Shown: piece after piece, positions 60,866 through 64,000 of the stretch
Numbering within the stretch: the first letter of the stretch is position 1
Layout: every line of letters begins with the position of its first letter
From: Sulfurimonas paralvinellae
GTDB lineage: Bacteria > Campylobacterota > Campylobacteria > Campylobacterales > Sulfurimonadaceae
Reading direction: 5' to 3'
Assembly (NCBI RefSeq): GCF_014905135.1
Contig: NZ_CP041406.1
Location: 1,860,001-1,924,000, forward strand
DNA length: 64,000 nucleotides
Made by a program: the position numbers and the translations under genes
The notes under the pieces: generated by a model
Told to the model about the DNA's origin: nothing
Seen by the model: only the letters and a program-made list of their open reading frames with translations
Databases searched by the model: none

Positions 60866-62136
60866 TCTAGTGCCTCACGCACCTCTTTTGAGATTTCTTT
60901 CTCATCCACAAAAAAGAGCAAAACGCCTCCAATGACAAAAAGAGTGGCAACGGAAGCGATGGATAGTCGTGAATTGTGGCTAAAGAGTGCCACACCTGCG
61001 ATGAGCAGCGGTCCTAAAATAACGGCGAACTTTCCAAGCAGATCGTAAAAGCCAAAAAACTCTGCCGAATATTTTTGCGGTATCATCTTTGAATAGTACG
61101 AACGGCTGAGTGCCTGAATACCTCCTTGAACGAGTGAGATCATCACTGCCAAGATGTAGAATTCTGAAACTTTTTCCATCATTGACGCAAAAACGATAAT
61201 AACGATATAGATCAGCAAAGAGAGATAGATCACTTTTTTTGTATCCCAGATCTCTGCAAGCTTTGCAACGATGAGCGTGGCAGGAAAACCGACAAACTGC
61301 ACAATGAGCAGCGCCATAATAAGACTGCTGCTGTCAAATCCAAGCGCCATGCCATAGTCAACTGCCATACGAATGATGGTATCTACTCCGTCGATGTAAA
61401 ACCAGTAAGCAACCAAAAAGAGAAAAAGCCCCTTCAGGCTTGTCACTCTCTCAAAGGTCTTTTTGAGCCGTAGATATCCGGCAAGAACAAGAGAAAATTT
61501 TTCTTTTTTGTGTTCTTTTTTTTCTTCGACAAACAACAAAAGAGGCAGTGAAAAGAGCGCCCACCACACTGCCACACTGATAAAAGAGGCCTTGATGGCT
61601 TCCGCTTTATCTACAAAACCGAAAAAATCAGGTTCCTGCACCATAAAGACATTGAATGCAAATAAAATACCGCCGCCGAGATAGCCAAGAGAAAAACCAA
61701 GTCCTGAAACGAAGTCCACGTTTTTATCATCACTCACAGAGGGAAGCAGTCCGTCATAGAAGATATTTGAGCCCATAAAACCGACGTTTCCAAGTGCATA
61801 GACAAACGCAGCGAGTTCCCAGTTACCCTGCTCAACAAGTGCGAGTGAAGCACTCATCAAAATACCCAAAAATGCAAACAAAAATAAAAAACGCTTCTTC
61901 AAAGAGCCCGCATCGGCAATAGCCCCAAGCAGAGGAGCCAAAAGAACAACCACAAAACTAGAAACCGAGTTGGCAATTCCAAGCTGCGCCGTACTCACAG
62001 TTACATCTGTCCCCACACTATAATAAGACTTAAAAAAGATAGGAAAGAATCCGGCCATGACCGTAGTAGCATAAGCAGAGTTCGCCCAGTCATACAATGC
62101 CCACGAGTAGATACTTTTCTTTATGTCGTTTTGCAT
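60862..62136 (-). CDS. MFS transporter, UMF1/Atg22-like family
   Basis: A 424-residue major facilitator with about 12 helices. It begins SIYSWALYDWANSAYATTVMAGFFPIFFKSYY (cited in part: YDWANSAYAT), which is the UMF1 signature, and has QLGIANSVSSFVVVLLAPLLGAIAD near 48-72 and GIQALSRSYYSKMIP near 340-354. Substrate is unknown; Atg22-like relatives export amino acids. It is inserted between cusCB and cusA on the other strand, so it is not part of the metal efflux operon. Confidence 0.85.
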   Translation of the reverse strand: MQNDIKKSIYSWALYDWANSAYATTVMAGFFPIFFKSYYSVGTDVTVSTAQLGIANSVSSFVVVLLAPLLGAIADAGSLKKRFLFLFAFLGILMSASLALVEQGNWELAAFVYALGNVGFMGSNIFYDGLLPSVSDDKNVDFVSGLGFSLGYLGGGILFAFNVFMVQEPDFFGFVDKAEAIKASFISVAVWWALFSLPLLLFVEEKKEHKKEKFSLVLAGYLRLKKTFERVTSLKGLFLFLVAYWFYIDGVDTIIRMAVDYGMALGFDSSSLIMALLIVQFVGFPATLIVAKLAEIWDTKKVIYLSLLIYIVIIVFASMMEKVSEFYILAVMISLVQGGIQALSRSYYSKMIPQKYSAEFFGFYDLLGKFAVILGPLLIAGVALFSHNSRLSIASVATLFVIGGVLLFFVDEKEISKEVREALD

Positions 62137-62242
62137 GAAATAATTTTATAGGAAGTTTGGTTAAGGGGGTGTTAACATCAGTAATTGAAATTAGCAAAAA
62201 CAAAATAATAGAAATAAATTATATCTTTCCTACCCCCACTCT

Positions 62243-62276
62243 CTATCACAAACTCTACACAAAGCCCCGCTATAAT
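62243..62276 (+). promoter_or_regulatory. cusA promoter sharing the cusC operator layout
   Basis: CTATCACAAA (62243-62252) and CTACACAAAG (62255-62264) are direct repeats 12 bases apart, and a -10 TATAAT lies at 62271-62276. The second repeat begins 16 bases before the -10, exactly as in the cusC promoter, and both are followed by TTTTTTCAA-like sequence. Confidence 0.55.
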
Positions 62277-62304
62277 TTTTTCAAACTAAAAAAACGGAAA
62301 AATT

Positions 62305-64000
62305 ATGATAGAAAAGCTCATTGCCTTTAGTATAAAGAACAAATTTATTATCCTTTTAGCCTCTTTGGTCCTGGTTGCTGCTTCTATTTGGAGTATGAAG
62401 AACACGCCACTTGATGCACTGCCTGATTTGTCACCTCCTCAGGTTATTGTGCAGATTAACTGGGCTGGTCAGTCTCCTGAGATTGTGGAGTCGCAAGGGA
62501 CGTATCCGCTTGTGGCGCAGTTTTTGGCTATTGCGAACATTGATACTGTTCGTGGGTATTCTACTTATGAGAATGGGCTGATTTACATCATCTTTAAAGA
62601 AGGAACTGATCTTTACTGGGCGCGCAGTCGTGTGCTTGAACAGCTCGCTTCCATACAGTCACAGCTCCCTGCAAATATGAACGTTGCACTCGGACCAGAT
62701 GCCAGCGGTGTAGGCTGGGTGTATGAGTACGCACTCAAATCAAAAACAAAAAACCTTGCCGAGCTTCGTACGCTACAAGACTACTATTACAAATATGCGC
62801 TAATGGGTGTTGATGGAGTGAGCGAAGTGGCAAGCATTGGCGGGTTTGTTCCAACCTTTCAAGTCACCGTTAACAATGACAATCTTGTCCGTTACAACCT
62901 CAGCATCCAAGATATCGCCAAAGTATTAAAGAAAAACAACAATGACACCGGCGGGCGTATTGTCATCCAAAACGGGTATGAGTGGATGGTACAGGCAAAA
63001 GGCTACATCAAAAACCTCGATGATATAAGAGGACTTGTTGTCACGACAAAAGCAGGTACACCTGTAAAACTCGGCGATATTGCAAGAGTGGAACTCACTC
63101 CCTCACCACGCCGCGGTTTGGCTGATCTTAACGGTCAAGGAGAAGTAGTCGGTGGTATCGTGATGGCACGTTACGGCGAAGATGTTTACACGATGATACA
63201 GCGTGTGCAGAAGAAGATGAAAGAGCTGAAAGTTGACGGTGTAGATGTCGTCACTGTTTATGATCGCTCAGGGCTTATCGACAAAGCGGTCGATACTTTA
63301 AAAGATACGCTCATCGAGGAGAGTATCATCGTTGTTATCATCATCGGGCTTTTTCTGATGCACTTTCGCTCTTCGCTCATCGTCATCATTGTTCTACCTT
63401 TGACGGTCGGCTTTACCTTTTTACTGATGAAACTCTTTGGCATAGGCTCCAACATCATGAGTCTCGGCGGTATTGCCATTGCCATCGGTGCGATGGTGGA
63501 TGCTTCCATAGTCATGATAGAAAATGCCCACAAAATGCTGCACAAGTTTGAGCACAAAGAGGGAAGAATACCGAATGACAAAGAACGCATCGGCATCATT
63601 CTCAAATCGTCACAGCTTGTCGGGCGTCCTATCTTTTTTGCACTTGCACTCATCGTAGTTTCATTTTTACCTATCTTTGCACTCAGCGGACAAGAGGGCC
63701 TGCTCTTTACACCTCTTGCCTTTACAAAAACCTTTGCAATGGCTGCAGGAGCACTGCTGAGCATCACGCTTGTTCCTGCACTTATGATATTTTTCATCAA
63801 AGGAAAAGTACCTGCTGAAAATAAAAATCCTCTAAACAGGTTCTTTATTTGGCTGTACCATCCTGTCATTGTTTACGGGCTCAAACTAAAATACCTTGTA
63901 ATTGTTTTGGTGCTGCTCTCTCTTGGTTATATGTACCCCCTATACAAAAGTCTCAAATGGGAATTTATGCCGATGTTAAATGAGCAGACCTTTATGTATA
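62305..64000 (+). CDS. Heavy-metal RND efflux pump (CusA/CzcA family), C-terminus beyond window
   Basis: The frame starts at ATG 62305 with GGA upstream and runs open to the end of the window (about 565 codons; the family is about 1040 residues). N-terminal helix, then DALPDLSPPQVIVQINWAGQSPE (about 33-55, cited in part), GVSEVASIGGF near 172-182, and the helix 4 proton-relay motif AIGAMVDASIVMIENAHK near 392-409 with its aspartate are HME-RND hallmarks. The visible part would carry Cu(I)/Ag(I) or a divalent metal out of the periplasm/cytosol; the methionine relay needed to tell which is only partly in view. Confidence 0.93.
   Translation, partial: MIEKLIAFSIKNKFIILLASLVLVAASIWSMKNTPLDALPDLSPPQVIVQINWAGQSPEIVESQGTYPLVAQFLAIANIDTVRGYSTYENGLIYIIFKEGTDLYWARSRVLEQLASIQSQLPANMNVALGPDASGVGWVYEYALKSKTKNLAELRTLQDYYYKYALMGVDGVSEVASIGGFVPTFQVTVNNDNLVRYNLSIQDIAKVLKKNNNDTGGRIVIQNGYEWMVQAKGYIKNLDDIRGLVVTTKAGTPVKLGDIARVELTPSPRRGLADLNGQGEVVGGIVMARYGEDVYTMIQRVQKKMKELKVDGVDVVTVYDRSGLIDKAVDTLKDTLIEESIIVVIIIGLFLMHFRSSLIVIIVLPLTVGFTFLLMKLFGIGSNIMSLGGIAIAIGAMVDASIVMIENAHKMLHKFEHKEGRIPNDKERIGIILKSSQLVGRPIFFALALIVVSFLPIFALSGQEGLLFTPLAFTKTFAMAAGALLSITLVPALMIFFIKGKVPAENKNPLNRFFIWLYHPVIVYGLKLKYLVIVLVLLSLGYMYPLYKSLKWEFMPMLNEQTFMY

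Noticed and set aside
1-64000. CRISPR arrays, insertion sequences, integrases or prophage genes
   Set aside because: No regularly spaced repeats, transposase or phage signatures were found on either strand.

Overview
The window reads as a chromosomal segment of a chemolithotrophic, denitrifying Campylobacterota (epsilonproteobacterial) bacterium of the Sulfurimonas/Sulfurovum type. The evidence is a clade II (Sec-exported, cytochrome c-tailed) nitrous oxide reductase cluster in the Wolinella gene order nosZ-B-D-G-C1-C2-H-F-Y-L, a Campylobacterota-style sigma-54 promoter, dense gene packing with many 4-20 nt overlaps, strong AAGGAG ribosome binding sites, and a large set of redox and c-di-GMP sensors. 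No insertion sequence, prophage or CRISPR array is visible, and no gene-free stretch exceeds 300 bases.

Layout. 1-5.4 kb: purA (cut by the window edge), hisZ and a class V aminotransferase on the minus strand, then uppP, a 30-codon ORF behind a sigma-54 promoter, rdgB and a YajR-like MFS carrier. 5.4-19.3 kb: nitrous oxide respiration. nosZ and the nosB...L operon each have their own promoter with a CRP/FNR-type palindrome about 40 bases upstream of the predicted start. Duplicate nosD and nosL-like genes and an Aer-type PAS protein extend the cluster, and a CRP/FNR regulator with a membrane sensor partner lies upstream. 19.4-25.8 kb: infC, thrS, ilvD (with a structured leader), four clustered tRNAs (Gly, Leu, Cys, Ser), an AhpD-like protein, a thioredoxin-like protein and tRNA-Ala. 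25.8-35.2 kb: a di-haem cytochrome c peroxidase coupled to a run of four c-di-GMP proteins. 35.3-36.4 kb: rplT and rpmI (separated from infC), a small conserved gene and the SRP RNA.

36.4-44.2 kb holds a tightly overlapping operon that spells out a peptidoglycan amino-sugar salvage route: exported NagZ-amidase fusion, sodium/solute symporter, DUF167 protein, AnmK, AmgK, MurU and an exported MltB-like lytic transglycosylase. Together they suggest that turnover fragments are taken apart in the periplasm, the anhydro sugar is imported by the symporter, and it is rebuilt to UDP-MurNAc inside. This is the strongest candidate for an undescribed system here. 44.2-52.1 kb: two GAF proteins, an ArsC-like protein, a dCMP deaminase, a SurA-like chaperone and gltX transcribed divergently, each behind a near-identical structured leader element, then a haem-binding HD-GYP protein and a diguanylate cyclase. 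52.2-64 kb: an ABC exporter, mutY, an AsmA-like giant, a bacterial arginine kinase (phosphagen kinase), and a CusCBA-type metal efflux system whose cusCB and cusA halves are separated by an opposing MFS gene but share a promoter/operator layout.

Across the window the octamer CTCACGCA/TGCGTGAG occurs about 33 times by hand count, half of them in the 7.5-kb peptidoglycan operon, far above what base composition predicts.
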